Shown: positions 47,526-55,778 of the stretch, in pieces
Layout: every line of letters starts with the position of its first letter
Position numbering within the stretch: position 1 is the stretch's first letter
Assembly: GCF_000938305.1 (NCBI RefSeq)
Contig: NZ_JYMT01000038.1
Span: forward strand, 442,136-506,135
DNA length: 64,000 nt
From: Bradyrhizobium sp. LTSP885
Lineage (GTDB): Bacteria; Pseudomonadota; Alphaproteobacteria; Rhizobiales; Xanthobacteraceae
Reading direction: 5' to 3'
The notes under the pieces: model-generated
The model's database searches: none
Seen by the model: only the letters and a program-made list of their open reading frames with translations
What the model was told of the DNA's origin: nothing
Position numbers and translations under genes: made by a program

Positions 47526-48353
47526 ATGTCCACGCTGCCCCTTGAAGTCATCGAGATGATGGGTCAGACGATGATGAAGGTGGCGCCGATCACGATCGGG
47601 CTGGCGCTCGTCTTCACGGTGTTGGCCCACTTCTGGGCCTGCAACCCCGGCAAGCCCTGGTGGCAGAAGCGCGAGCTCGTCACCGACATCTGCTACTGGT
47701 TCTTCGTGCCGGTGTTCGCCCGCGTGCTCCGCATCGGCCTGCTGGTGGTGGGCGCGGCTGCCGTCTTCAACGTGCATGGCGCCGACGAGCTGATCGCGTT
47801 CTACGACAATGGACATGGCCCGCTGTCGCAGCTGCCGCTCGCGCTGCAGGCGATCATCTTCCTGGTTGCCTCCGACTTCATGCTGTACTGGCTGCACCGG
47901 ATGTTCCACGGCGGCGGCTTCTGGAAGTACCATGCCATCCATCATTCCTCCGAAGATCTCGAATGGATCTCGGCGGCGCGCTTCCATCCCGTCAACCTCT
48001 TGATCGGCACAATCACGGTCGATGTGATCCTGCTGATGGCCGGCATCTCGCCGAACATCATGCTGTGGGTTGGTCCCTTCACCACATTCCACTCCGCGTT
48101 CGTCCACGCCAACCTGAACTGGACGCTCGGCCCGTTCAAATATGTGATCGCGACACCGGTGTTCCATCGCTGGCATCACACCTCCCTCGAGGAGGGCGGC
48201 GACACCAACTTTGCGGGCACGTTCCCGATCTGGGATATCCTGTTCGGAACGTTCCGGATGCCCAACAATGTGCTGCCGGAGACCTACGGTGCCGACGACA
48301 AGGCGATCCCGACCGAGATCGCCGGACAGTTGGCCTATCCGTTCCGTCAATGA
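47526..48353 (+). CDS. Sterol desaturase/fatty acid hydroxylase family protein (paralogue A)
   Basis: This integral membrane di-iron oxygenase-type protein has 275 residues. The histidine clusters that bind iron are present: LHRMFH (HxxxH), YHAIHHSSE (HxxHH), and FHRWHHTSLEEGG. The end motif is FAGTFPIWDILFGTF. Several hydrophobic spans flank them (LALVFTVLAHFWA, LPLALQAIIFLVASDFML). The substrate is a lipid but cannot be named. It is very similar to the gene at 52339-53172, which ends the same island. The frame is open upstream, but ATG 47526 with GAGG before it fits the paralogue's N-terminus. Confidence 0.9.
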   Translation: MSTLPLEVIEMMGQTMMKVAPITIGLALVFTVLAHFWACNPGKPWWQKRELVTDICYWFFVPVFARVLRIGLLVVGAAAVFNVHGADELIAFYDNGHGPLSQLPLALQAIIFLVASDFMLYWLHRMFHGGGFWKYHAIHHSSEDLEWISAARFHPVNLLIGTITVDVILLMAGISPNIMLWVGPFTTFHSAFVHANLNWTLGPFKYVIATPVFHRWHHTSLEEGGDTNFAGTFPIWDILFGTFRMPNNVLPETYGADDKAIPTEIAGQLAYPFRQ

Positions 48354-48377
48354 TCTGATTGGCCGGGCTGCGCCGCC

Positions 48378-49820
48378 ATGAGCTCGGAGACCGCAACCAT
48401 CCCACGCGAGAGAGCCTCCGTCTTCGAGGTGCCCGCCTGGTTGTGGATGGGGTGCGGCGTCTATGGGCTGCTGCTGGTGACCGGCAGCCAGCTCCTCGTC
48501 GATTCCGATACCTATTGGCAAATCGCCATAGGCCGCTGGATCCTCGATCACGGCGCCGTGCCGTCGGTCGATATCTATTCGTTCACCCGGGCCGGCGAAC
48601 AGTGGATGTCGTCGTCCTGGCTTGCGCAGGTCCTGTACGCCAAGGCCTATGATCTCGCCGGCTGGACCGGGCCCGTGGCGCTGGCCGCGATCTGTATAGC
48701 CACTGTGTGTGCGCAGCTCACCGCCATTCTGGGCCGCAAGATGCCGGCGACCTATGCGAGCGTCGTCGCGCTGGCGGCGCTGGAGCTGTCGACCGGCCAT
48801 CTGCTGGCCCGTCCGCATGTGCTCGTGCTGCCGGTGATGATCGCCTGGACCAACGGCCTGATGACTGCCAGCGAACGCCGCGAGCCGCCGTCGTTCTGGC
48901 TGCTGCCGCTGATTGCGCTCTGGACCAATCTGCACGGCGGATTTCTGTTCGGCCTCGTGCTGGTCGGCGCATTCGCGCTCGACGCAATGTGGAACGCCAC
49001 GTCGGCACAAAGACCGTCGCTTGCGCTGCGCTGGATAGCCTTCGGGATCGGCGCGCTCGCTGCCTGCTGCGTGACGCCCTATGGCTGGGGCTCGATCCTT
49101 GCCGCGTTGAAAATCCTTGGCCTCGGTGAGCTTCTGCGTCTCATCGGGGAATGGATGCCGGTGGATTTCGGCCGCTTCGGCGCGTTCCAGCTGGCCGTTC
49201 TCGCCTTGATCGGTGCCGCGCTCTCCAGCGGCGTGCGGCTGCCGCCGCCGCGGGTCGCCCTGGTGCTCGGCCTGTTGTACATGGCGCTGTCCCACGTCCG
49301 GAACGTCGAGATTTTCGCGCTGCTGCTGCCGCTGGTCGTGCTCGCGCCGGTGGCGACCCAGTTCGGCCTGCAGGCTGCGGGCGTTGCCCGGCTGAGGGCG
49401 GTGCCGGCGGTGGCGCTGCTCGCGGCGCTGTGCGCCTTGACCTCGGCCGTTGCGATGAGCGCGCGCATCGCGCCCCCGGCCGTCCAGTCGCCTGCGGCCG
49501 CAGTCGACGTCCTGAAGGCCTACAACGTCAAGCGGGTGCTCAACGACCTTCCGTTCGGCGGCTATCTGATCTGGCGCCAGGTGCCGGTGTTCGTCGACGG
49601 GCGCGCCGAGCTTTACGGCGAGACATTCGACGTCGCCTATTATCGCGCGCTCCAGCTCAAGGATGTCGACGGCTTCATCGGTCTGCTCCGGACCTACGAC
49701 ATCGACGCGGTGTTGCTGCAGCCGTCGACGCCTGCGGTCCAGCTGCTGGACCGCACAGCCGGCTGGCAGCGCGTCTACACGGATGACAACGCGGTGGTGC
49801 ATGTGCGCGTTGCCAACTGA
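48378..49820 (+). CDS. Polytopic membrane protein, GT-C-like
   Basis: I do not recognise a characterised family. The 480-residue protein has 10 or more hydrophobic segments. An N-terminal loop (LLVDSDTYWQIAIGRWILDH, SVDIYSFTRAGEQWMSSSWLAQ) resembles the acidic periplasmic loop of GT-C membrane glycosyltransferases. The C-terminal about 100 residues are soluble (VKRVLNDLPFGGYLIWRQVPVFVDGRAELYG). It starts 24 bases after desaturase A and is followed 11 bases on by a GT87-like gene, so the three are likely co-transcribed for assembly or decoration of an envelope lipid. That role is inference. Confidence 0.75.
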   Translation: MSSETATIPRERASVFEVPAWLWMGCGVYGLLLVTGSQLLVDSDTYWQIAIGRWILDHGAVPSVDIYSFTRAGEQWMSSSWLAQVLYAKAYDLAGWTGPVALAAICIATVCAQLTAILGRKMPATYASVVALAALELSTGHLLARPHVLVLPVMIAWTNGLMTASERREPPSFWLLPLIALWTNLHGGFLFGLVLVGAFALDAMWNATSAQRPSLALRWIAFGIGALAACCVTPYGWGSILAALKILGLGELLRLIGEWMPVDFGRFGAFQLAVLALIGAALSSGVRLPPPRVALVLGLLYMALSHVRNVEIFALLLPLVVLAPVATQFGLQAAGVARLRAVPAVALLAALCALTSAVAMSARIAPPAVQSPAAAVDVLKAYNVKRVLNDLPFGGYLIWRQVPVFVDGRAELYGETFDVAYYRALQLKDVDGFIGLLRTYDIDAVLLQPSTPAVQLLDRTAGWQRVYTDDNAVVHVRVAN

Positions 49821-49831
49821 CAGGACGGGAT

Positions 49832-51058
49832 ATGAGTTCAGCAGACGCGGCAATTGACGACAGGCAAGGCCTGCTGCGGCCGCCCGCGGCCGTGCTCATC
49901 GTTGGCCTGGTGATGTCCGTCTATGTGTGGGTGATCCTCGCCACGACAGTTCCATATCCCGGCAGGATCGGACTCGACTACAATACGCTCGGTACCGATT
50001 GGATGGTTTTCTACGGGGCGATCCGCTCGGTCCTGGATGGTCACGCGTCCCTGGTCTTCGACGGCGATCGCTTCACGGCGTTCCTCAACGCTACATTTGC
50101 GGACTGGCTCTCCAAGCCGCTCGAATTCCGGCCATGGGCCTATCCGCCGAGTTTTCTCGTGCTGCTGCTGCCGTTCGCGCCGCTGGGGTTCTTTGGTTCC
50201 TATGTGGCGTTTCAGGTGGTCAGTGCGGCCCTGATGGCGGCCGCATTGCGGTTGAATGCGGCGGGCCCGGGATCCTCCGGAGTCCTTCTGGTGATGGCCC
50301 TGCTGTGTCCGGCGTCCGCCATCAACGTGATGGATGGCCAGGCCGTGTTTCTGGTCGTCGCGCTGATCGTTGCCGGACTGGGCCTTCTCGAGCAGCGTCC
50401 GGTTCTCTGCGGGCTGGCGATGGGACTGCTGACGTTCAAGCCGCAGTTCTGCATTCTGGTCCCGCTGGCCCTGATCGCGGCCGGGCAGTGGCGTGCGCTA
50501 TGGGCGGCCGGCCTGTCTGCCCTGGCCCTGGCGGTTGCGAGCGGCTTGATCTTCGGCTGGGACCTGTGGCTTCGCTGGCTTCCCCTCATGACCGAGAATC
50601 TGGTCAACCCCGATGCGAAGTGGATCGAGTATGGCCGCCTGTGGGGCAACAGCGTCTACGCCTGCGCCAGCCTGCTTGGCGCCCCACAGCAGCTGGCATC
50701 GGCGATCCAGCTCCTCGCAACGATCTTTGCGGCTGGCTCCGTTGTTCTCGCGTTCCGCTCGCGGTTGAGCACGATGGAGAAGACGGCCGTGTTTCTCGCG
50801 GCCACCGTCCTCGCCGCACCGCATTCCGGGCCTTACGATCAGGTGCTGCTAGTGGTCGCGGCGGCTTACTGGTTGATGGCGCAAGGCCGCTCGCAGCCGC
50901 TGTGGTGCTGGACCCTGATGTTCATGATCTGGCTTGTGCCGATCATCAGCCCGCCGCTTCTGTTTGCCCCGAGCCGGCTGGCCCCGTTGTTGACGGTGAC
51001 GCTCATCGCGCTCGTGCTTCGCCGCGCGCTGCCGATGGTGAAGCTGCCGACGCGATAG
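49832..51058 (+). CDS. GT87-type (DUF2029) membrane glycosyltransferase
   Basis: GT87 proteins are polyprenyl-phosphate-sugar-dependent mannosyl- or arabinosyl-type transferases of the inner membrane. The 408-residue product has about ten helices. The early loop LGTDWMVFYGAIRSVLDGHASLVFD with the acidic TD, RPWAYPPSFLVLLLPFAPL, and GLLTFKPQFCILVPLALIA are characteristic DUF2029 strings. The sugar donor and acceptor are not known. It follows the polytopic membrane protein by 11 bases and converges on the PAP2 gene with 12 bases between stops. Confidence 0.85.
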   Translation: MSSADAAIDDRQGLLRPPAAVLIVGLVMSVYVWVILATTVPYPGRIGLDYNTLGTDWMVFYGAIRSVLDGHASLVFDGDRFTAFLNATFADWLSKPLEFRPWAYPPSFLVLLLPFAPLGFFGSYVAFQVVSAALMAAALRLNAAGPGSSGVLLVMALLCPASAINVMDGQAVFLVVALIVAGLGLLEQRPVLCGLAMGLLTFKPQFCILVPLALIAAGQWRALWAAGLSALALAVASGLIFGWDLWLRWLPLMTENLVNPDAKWIEYGRLWGNSVYACASLLGAPQQLASAIQLLATIFAAGSVVLAFRSRLSTMEKTAVFLAATVLAAPHSGPYDQVLLVVAAAYWLMAQGRSQPLWCWTLMFMIWLVPIISPPLLFAPSRLAPLLTVTLIALVLRRALPMVKLPTR

Positions 51059-51070
51059 ACGTCCAATCGA

Positions 51071-52171
51071 TCAGGCGCCGGCTCGCTCCGCATCCCGTTC
51101 GCGCGCCGGCGTCGACCTGTTCTGGAGCCGGACCAGGAGGATTGCGCCAGTGGTCAGGGCGGCACCGGCCAGGACATCGGCGAGGTGATGGCCCCCCACG
51201 GGCATCGTTGCCAGGAACATCGTTCCGTTCACGACTGCTACTGGGATCATGAGCCAGCGCGTATCGCGCGCGGCGTAGATCGTCATGAGACCCAGCATGG
51301 TGTGAAACGACGGAAAGCTGACGATACCGTCGGGTGCCGTGAGGTCGATGACGGAGAGTGTTCCATCGCGCAGTATGAGGAAGGTGTGCACAAAGGGCCA
51401 CATCGGGCCCACGACTGCCGAGTAGTTTGCGAATTCCTGCGGAGCGGGCTCGAAATACGCGAAGGCGCCTGCGGCCGGAACCAGTGCCATGCCGATACAC
51501 ACCGCGATGGTGCTCAGGCTCAGAACGGCCATGAATTCCGTGATCCTGTCTCCACGGCGCCGCAAAACGAGCCACATCACGACCACGTCGGAGGCGGGAC
51601 CTGTGGCGTCGTAGGCCTTGGCCAACACCTTCACGATGAACGGGCTGGCGTTCGTTGCCTGCAGAAAGCTCGGCCAGTCGAAGCCAAGCAGGTGATCGAC
51701 ATCCGCCAGGACGTTGTCCCTCAAGGGCAGGTCCGCGGCGGTGATCAGATAGCTCAGGGTAACCCCTCCGACCAGCAGCGCGCCAATAGGCAGGAACGTG
51801 CGCCACAGCAATTCGGTCAGATGCAGAACGTATCGCAGCAGAACTGCCGGACGTCTTTCGTCTCCGGCAAGACGGCTGGATGCGACAGCGAGGAAGATAC
51901 CGGCGAACGCACTGAAACCGACGCATTTCAGGATGATCGCCCAGTTCGCCTGTGCAAATGAAATCCGCGAGCCTTGCAGCCAGATCACGTCGACAATGGC
52001 GTAGCCCAGGACGCACGACCAGACGACCGCCATGTGCCGCTGCGCGACGGCGCCATAGTCGCTGAACATGAGCCAGCGTCCCAGGGCGTCTCGAATCCCC
52101 GCCAGATTGACGGTCCGACCGCGGATGCCGGAAGTGGCGTTGCGTTTCTCGATCCCGGATATCGACGACAC
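51071..52171 (-). CDS. PAP2 superfamily phosphatase/phosphotransferase
   Basis: PAP2 membrane proteins act on lipid or polyprenyl phosphates; the PAP2_3 branch includes inositol-phosphoceramide synthases. The 366-residue product has several membrane spans and the catalytic boxes SFPSFHTMLG and VGGHHLADVLAGA. The classical KxxxxxxRP box is missing, as is usual in the Aur1-like branch. A GTG start with GAGGGA six to seven bases upstream is the best supported. It faces the GT87 gene and diverges from desaturase B, so a shared lipid-glycan pathway is plausible. Confidence 0.83.
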   Translation of the reverse strand: MSSISGIEKRNATSGIRGRTVNLAGIRDALGRWLMFSDYGAVAQRHMAVVWSCVLGYAIVDVIWLQGSRISFAQANWAIILKCVGFSAFAGIFLAVASSRLAGDERRPAVLLRYVLHLTELLWRTFLPIGALLVGGVTLSYLITAADLPLRDNVLADVDHLLGFDWPSFLQATNASPFIVKVLAKAYDATGPASDVVVMWLVLRRRGDRITEFMAVLSLSTIAVCIGMALVPAAGAFAYFEPAPQEFANYSAVVGPMWPFVHTFLILRDGTLSVIDLTAPDGIVSFPSFHTMLGLMTIYAARDTRWLMIPVAVVNGTMFLATMPVGGHHLADVLAGAALTTGAILLVRLQNRSTPARERDAERAGA

Positions 52172-52228
52172 GTGATGTCCCTCGTCTTTTTGGCTGCGCA
52201 GAAGCTGGAGCGGGAATCTTAAGATTGC

Positions 52229-52234
52229 TATAAT
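52229..52234 (+). promoter_or_regulatory. Possible -10 element before desaturase B
   Basis: A perfect TATAAT lies about 105 bases before the desaturase B start in the divergent gap shared with the PAP2 gene. The -35 position (TGGAGC) is poor, so this is weak support for a promoter. Confidence 0.3.
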
Positions 52235-52338
52235 CGTGGAGCGCGCTCGCAGATGGCGACGCGGTCGGTCGCCTGATCTATGGTCAGGGGCATGGGCGAG
52301 CGCATTTTCGGCTCGTTGCGATCGCCGCCGATGGGACG

Positions 52339-53172
52339 ATGATAGTGAGCCTGCCAGTCCAGATCGCCGAGATGCTCGGCCAGACGCTGATCCAGATGGT
52401 GCCCGCCACCATCGCACTCGCGCTGGTGTTCACGGTGCTGGCGCATGTCTGGGCCTGCAATCCCGGCCGGCCCTGGTGGCGCAAGCGCGAGATCGTCACC
52501 GACCTCTGTTACTGGTTCCTGGTGCCGCTGTTTGCCCGCGTGTTTCGCATCGGGCTTCTGGTTGTCATCGCCGGCCTCGTGTTCGGCATCCGCGACTCCG
52601 CCGAACTGGTTGCCTTCTATGACAACGGCCACGGGCCGCTGTCGACGCTGCCGATTTGGCTGCAGGCCATGCTGTTCCTCGTGATCTCCGACTTCGTGAT
52701 GTACTGGCTGCATCGCATGTTTCATCGCGGCGGCTTCTGGCGATATCACGCGGTCCACCACTCGTCGGAAGATGTCGACTGGATTTCGGCCGCGCGCTTC
52801 CATCCGGTCAATCTTCTGCTCGGCACGGTTGGCGTCGACGTCCTGATGCTGACGGCCGGCATTTCGCCAAGCGCGATGCTCTGGGTCGGTCCGTTCAATC
52901 TGTTCCTGTCCGCTTTCGTACACGCCAACCTGAACTGGGATCTCGGCCCGTTCAGATATTTGCTGGCGTCGCCGGTCTTTCACCGCTGGCACCACACCTC
53001 GCTCGATGAGGGGGGCAACAGCAATTTCGCCGGCACTTTTCCGGTCTGGGATATCCTGTTCGGCACCTTCCGGATGCCGGCGGGCCGGCTGCCGGACGAT
53101 TACGGCATCGACGACAAGGCCTTCCCGAGCGAGATCGCCGGACAATTGGCCTATCCGTTCCGGAAGTCGTGA
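52339..53172 (+). CDS. Sterol desaturase/fatty acid hydroxylase family protein (paralogue B)
   Basis: This second di-iron oxygenase-type membrane protein has 277 residues and is alignable with paralogue A almost from end to end: LALVFTVLAHVWACNPGRPWW, DNGHGPLSTLP, the iron-binding LHRMFH, YHAVHHSSED and FHRWHHTSLDEGG, and the identical C-terminal EIAGQLAYPFR. Local duplication is likely. It stands alone on its transcript, divergent from the PAP2 gene. ATG 52339 is used; GTG two codons on is possible. The lipid substrate is unknown. Confidence 0.9.
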   Translation: MIVSLPVQIAEMLGQTLIQMVPATIALALVFTVLAHVWACNPGRPWWRKREIVTDLCYWFLVPLFARVFRIGLLVVIAGLVFGIRDSAELVAFYDNGHGPLSTLPIWLQAMLFLVISDFVMYWLHRMFHRGGFWRYHAVHHSSEDVDWISAARFHPVNLLLGTVGVDVLMLTAGISPSAMLWVGPFNLFLSAFVHANLNWDLGPFRYLLASPVFHRWHHTSLDEGGNSNFAGTFPVWDILFGTFRMPAGRLPDDYGIDDKAFPSEIAGQLAYPFRKS

Positions 53173-53295
53173 CATCCGCGCAATTCAAGCCTCGATTTTT
53201 GCTCTTCTTAAATGAATTGCCGTCAGATTTGCCCCGTCGGGCGCCGGTCCGCCGCGTATCGCTTTTGCCGGCTAGTCAACGTCCCGGGGTAGAGT

Positions 53296-53805
53296 ATGTC
53301 GTTTCAGTCTCAGCGTATTCGCGCCATCGCGCGTTTTGGATTCGTCTTCCTGGCCGCAGCTGTGTTGCTGTGGCCTGCGGTCTCCAAGGCCGCGCCAGAT
53401 CCTGACCGGATCGCGGTCAGCGTCGACCAGGCCAAGCTCGTCAGGCTGCCCTCGGGCATCGCGACGATCGTCGTCGGCAACCCCTTGATCGCCGACGTCA
53501 CCCTGCAGAATGGCGGCGTCGTCGTCGTCACCGGCAAGGGCTACGGCGCCACCAACTTCATCGCACTCGACCGCACCGGCCAGGTGCTGGTGGATCGCCA
53601 GATCCAGGTTGAAGGCCCGCCAAGCGACCAGCTCGTCACCGTCTATCGCGGCATCGACCGCGAGACCTACAGCTGCATGCCGGTCTGCCAGCGCCGCATC
53701 ACCCTTGGCGACGGCGAGACTTACTTCAAGTCAACAATGGACCAGGCCGGCACGCTGAACAGCCAGGCCAGCGGTTCGGCCGCAGCCGCCAAGCCAACGA
53801 ATTGA
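53296..53805 (+). CDS. Free-standing secretin N-domain pilus protein
   Basis: The 169-residue exported protein has a signal peptide (FVFLAAAVLLWPAVSKAAP). A single pilus/secretin N-terminal domain (about 38-105: AKLVRLPSGIATIVVGNPLIADVTLQ, GYGATNFIALDRTGQVLVDRQI) resembles residues 50-115 of CpaC. The secretin barrel itself is absent. A Cys pair (SCMPVC) and an Ala/Ser-rich tail follow. It lies about 170 bases before tadE and may form part of the pilus envelope complex as an accessory to CpaC. Confidence 0.85.
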   Translation: MSFQSQRIRAIARFGFVFLAAAVLLWPAVSKAAPDPDRIAVSVDQAKLVRLPSGIATIVVGNPLIADVTLQNGGVVVVTGKGYGATNFIALDRTGQVLVDRQIQVEGPPSDQLVTVYRGIDRETYSCMPVCQRRITLGDGETYFKSTMDQAGTLNSQASGSAAAAKPTN

Positions 53806-53873
53806 GCCATTCCTGCTCCGGTGCATCCATGCGCCGGGGCCGCGGTCGATTGCAGGCCGCCATCTCGACACGG

Positions 53874-53888
53874 TTAAGATTGGCTTAA
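53874..53888 (+). promoter_or_regulatory. Perfect CtrA box before tadE
   Basis: TTAA-GATTGGC-TTAA matches the CtrA consensus TTAA-N7-TTAA exactly, about 90 bases upstream of tadE. Such a site is rare by chance in this GC-rich DNA, and CtrA controls pilin genes in Caulobacter (established knowledge). Confidence 0.6.
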
Positions 53889-53978
53889 TGGAACAGGGCA
53901 TTCTGTCCCGATCCGACGAAACACTTCAACAATGGGTTTCCGGTAGCTGTTACCGGCCACATTCATCCGGGGTCGTTG

Positions 53979-54542
53979 ATGCCGCTGCCCGCTCGTTTCT
54001 CCCAAAACCTCCTGCGTCGTTTCCGCCGCAACTCCCGCGGCTCGGCTGCGGTGGAGTTCGCGCTGATCGCGCCGCTGTTTTTCGGGCTGGTGTTTGCGAT
54101 CGTCGAGACGGCCATGATCTTCTTTGCCGGCCAGGTGCTGGAGACCGTGACGCAGGATTCCGCGCGCGCGATCATGACCGGTCAGGCGCAGAGCGGCCTG
54201 GTGACGGGCTGTTCGACGCCCTGCACTCAGGCGCAGTTCAAGACCTACGTCTGCAACCAGATCAGTGCCTTGTTCGATTGCACCAACGGCATCTATATCG
54301 ACGTGCGCAGCTACACCGCGTCCCAGTTCGGTTCAGTCAACCTCACCCCGCCGATCGATTCGGGCGGAAACTTCCTTCCGGCCATGCAGTACAGTACCGG
54401 TGGCGCCGGCAGCATCGTCGTGGTCCGCCTGTTCTATCAGTGGCCACTGTTTGTCACTTCGCTTGGTTTCAACGTCGCCAACCTGAACACCGGCAAACGT
54501 CTCCTGACCGCGACTGCGGCCTTCAAGAATGAGCCCTTCTGA
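53979..54542 (+). CDS. tadE: TadE-family pseudopilin
   Basis: TadE proteins are minor pseudopilins processed by the prepilin peptidase. The 187-residue product has the typical entry RRNSRGSAAVEFALIAPLFF with the processing-type E in VEFALIAP. A single transmembrane helix (LFFGLVFAIVETAMIFFAG) and a periplasmic domain with Cys pairs (CSTPC, CNQISALFDC) follow. ATG 53979 is used. The stop shares one base with the next start (TGATG). It stands on the opposite strand and 6 kb beyond flp. Confidence 0.93.
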   Translation: MPLPARFSQNLLRRFRRNSRGSAAVEFALIAPLFFGLVFAIVETAMIFFAGQVLETVTQDSARAIMTGQAQSGLVTGCSTPCTQAQFKTYVCNQISALFDCTNGIYIDVRSYTASQFGSVNLTPPIDSGGNFLPAMQYSTGGAGSIVVVRLFYQWPLFVTSLGFNVANLNTGKRLLTATAAFKNEPF

Positions 54543-55180
54543 TGCGGAACATGCGACAGAGAGTGCGGATTTGGCTTGGTCTGCGGCGGTTCGCGCGCGA
54601 CAGGCGTGGGCTCGCGGCCGTCGAGTTCGCCCTTATCCTCCCGCTGATGCTGCTGTTGTTCTTCGGCACCGTCGAGTTCTCGTCCGGCGTCGCCGTCGAC
54701 CGCAAGGTGACGTTGATGGCGCGCACATTGTCCGACTTGACCTCGCAGTCGATCTCGGTCGCGGACAGTGATCTCACCAACTTCTTTAGCGCCGCCGTCG
54801 GGATCATGACGCCCTATGACCCGAGCCCGACCCAAGCCACGCTGTCGGAGATCTACATCGATACCACGCTGACCGCGAAGATCATCTGGACCAAGGCTGC
54901 GACCATTTCCAGCGGTGCCACGCAGGCGACGTTGACGACCTCGTCCCGCAGTGTGGGTGACAACGTCACCAGCATCATCCCACCGGCACTATTGATTTCG
55001 CAAACCTCTCTGATCTTCAGCGAAGTCAAATACAAATACGTTCCAACGGTCGGCTATGTAATGGCGAAAGCCGGCATCACGCTCAGCGACGTCGCCTATA
55101 CCCGCCCGCGACAAGCGAATTGCGTGATCTATCCGACGCCCGCCTCGGGGTCTCCTCTGCCGCCTTGTCCGTCGACGTAG
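54542..55180 (+). CDS. TadE/TadF-like pseudopilin
   Basis: The second minor pseudopilin has 212 residues. A basic N-terminus (RRFARDRRG) precedes LAAVEFALILPLMLLLFFGTVEF, the TadE-like helix. Its periplasmic part (VDRKVTLMARTLSDLTSQ, then KAGITLSDVAYTRPR) is like the TadF/TadG-associated group. It is translationally coupled to tadE. No TadG with a von Willebrand domain is present in the window. A bidirectional terminator follows the gene. Confidence 0.9.
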   Translation: MRNMRQRVRIWLGLRRFARDRRGLAAVEFALILPLMLLLFFGTVEFSSGVAVDRKVTLMARTLSDLTSQSISVADSDLTNFFSAAVGIMTPYDPSPTQATLSEIYIDTTLTAKIIWTKAATISSGATQATLTTSSRSVGDNVTSIIPPALLISQTSLIFSEVKYKYVPTVGYVMAKAGITLSDVAYTRPRQANCVIYPTPASGSPLPPCPST

Positions 55181-55220
55181 GCCGCTGTCGCTGCCGATCC
55201 CGACAAATAGCACCCGCAAA

Positions 55221-55247
55221 AAAGGCCGCACCTGAGGTGCGGCCTTT
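55221..55247 (-). terminator. Bidirectional intrinsic terminator between tadF-like and csp genes
   Basis: AAAGGCCGCACC and GGTGCGGCCTTT form a perfect 12-base stem around TGA. Leftward it is followed by a run of six T, so it is a strong terminator for the cold-shock gene. Rightward the tail TTTGATG could also stop the pseudopilin mRNA. Confidence 0.88.
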
Positions 55248-55296
55248 GATGTCTTGACGGCAATTTCCTCGAGCGTCGCGCTCGCGGGAAATCGGC

Positions 55297-55509
55297 TTAT
55301 CCAGCGGCGCGGAGATTGTCGGCCGAGGATTTGCCGGAACGGCGGTCAGCTACGATCTCGTAAGAGATCTTCTGGCCTTCACGCAGAGTGCCAAGACCGG
55401 CACGCTCGACAGCACTGATGTGCACGAACACGTCGTTGCCACCTTCATCCGGCTGGATGAAGCCGTAGCCCTTGGTCGCGTTAAACCACTTCACGGTTCC
55501 CATGCTCAC
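55297..55509 (-). CDS. cspA: Cold-shock protein, CspA family
   Basis: This is a five-strand OB-fold RNA chaperone of 70 residues. RNP1 (KGYGFIQP) and RNP2 (DVFVHIS) are intact after the usual GTVKWFNATKG start. The C-terminus SYEIVADRRSGKSSADNLRAAG is typical of alphaproteobacterial Csp proteins. A GTG start two codons before an ATG has the better-placed AAGGGA. It lies downstream of infA and rhlE on the same strand but has its own promoter-like sequence and a leader of about 140 bases. Confidence 0.95.
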   Translation of the reverse strand: MSMGTVKWFNATKGYGFIQPDEGGNDVFVHISAVERAGLGTLREGQKISYEIVADRRSGKSSADNLRAAG

Positions 55510-55654
55510 GGGGGTAGTCCCTTCTCAGATATACAAGTTCAAGACCCGCTGGTCGGCGGGGTGGTGAGATCGAATTTTTGGAAGGGTCGTCAGCGTCTGA
55601 ACCGGCTGTACCGGTGGATAGCTAATGTCGTCCGGCCGAAAATCGATGGCCGAT

Positions 55655-55683
55655 ATATTATTCGATAGAGCGGTTCAAAACAA
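55655..55683 (-). promoter_or_regulatory. Candidate promoter for the cold-shock gene
   Basis: On the minus strand TTGTTT and TAATAT stand 17 bases apart, which would start RNA near 55648 and give an untranslated leader of about 140 bases. Long structured leaders are known for cspA-type genes. The leader itself contains no open frame of note. Confidence 0.45.
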
Positions 55684-55702
55684 TCCTGACGTGCGCGATT
55701 TT

Positions 55703-55762
55703 TTGGCCGGCGCGGGCGCCGGCCAATTGTTGCGCATGGCATCGGAATGTCATGCGCGCAAC
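55703..55762. other. Two adjacent hairpins between infA and csp genes
   Basis: The first is a perfect 11-base palindrome, TTGGCCGGCGC with GCGCCGGCCAA around GG (55703-55726). The second pairs GTTGCGCATG with CATGCGCGCAAC, with a small bulge (55729-55762). Neither has a U-run in the leftward direction, so they may protect the infA mRNA end or separate it from the csp transcript. Confidence 0.5.
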
Positions 55763-55778
55763 AGTTGCAAAGCCTCGG

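Noticed and set aside
47508..49853. Leftward open frame of about 780 codons opposite desaturase A and the membrane protein gene
   Set aside because: The rightward genes have clear motifs and membrane helices; the leftward translation is Arg/Gln/Asp-rich shadow sequence.
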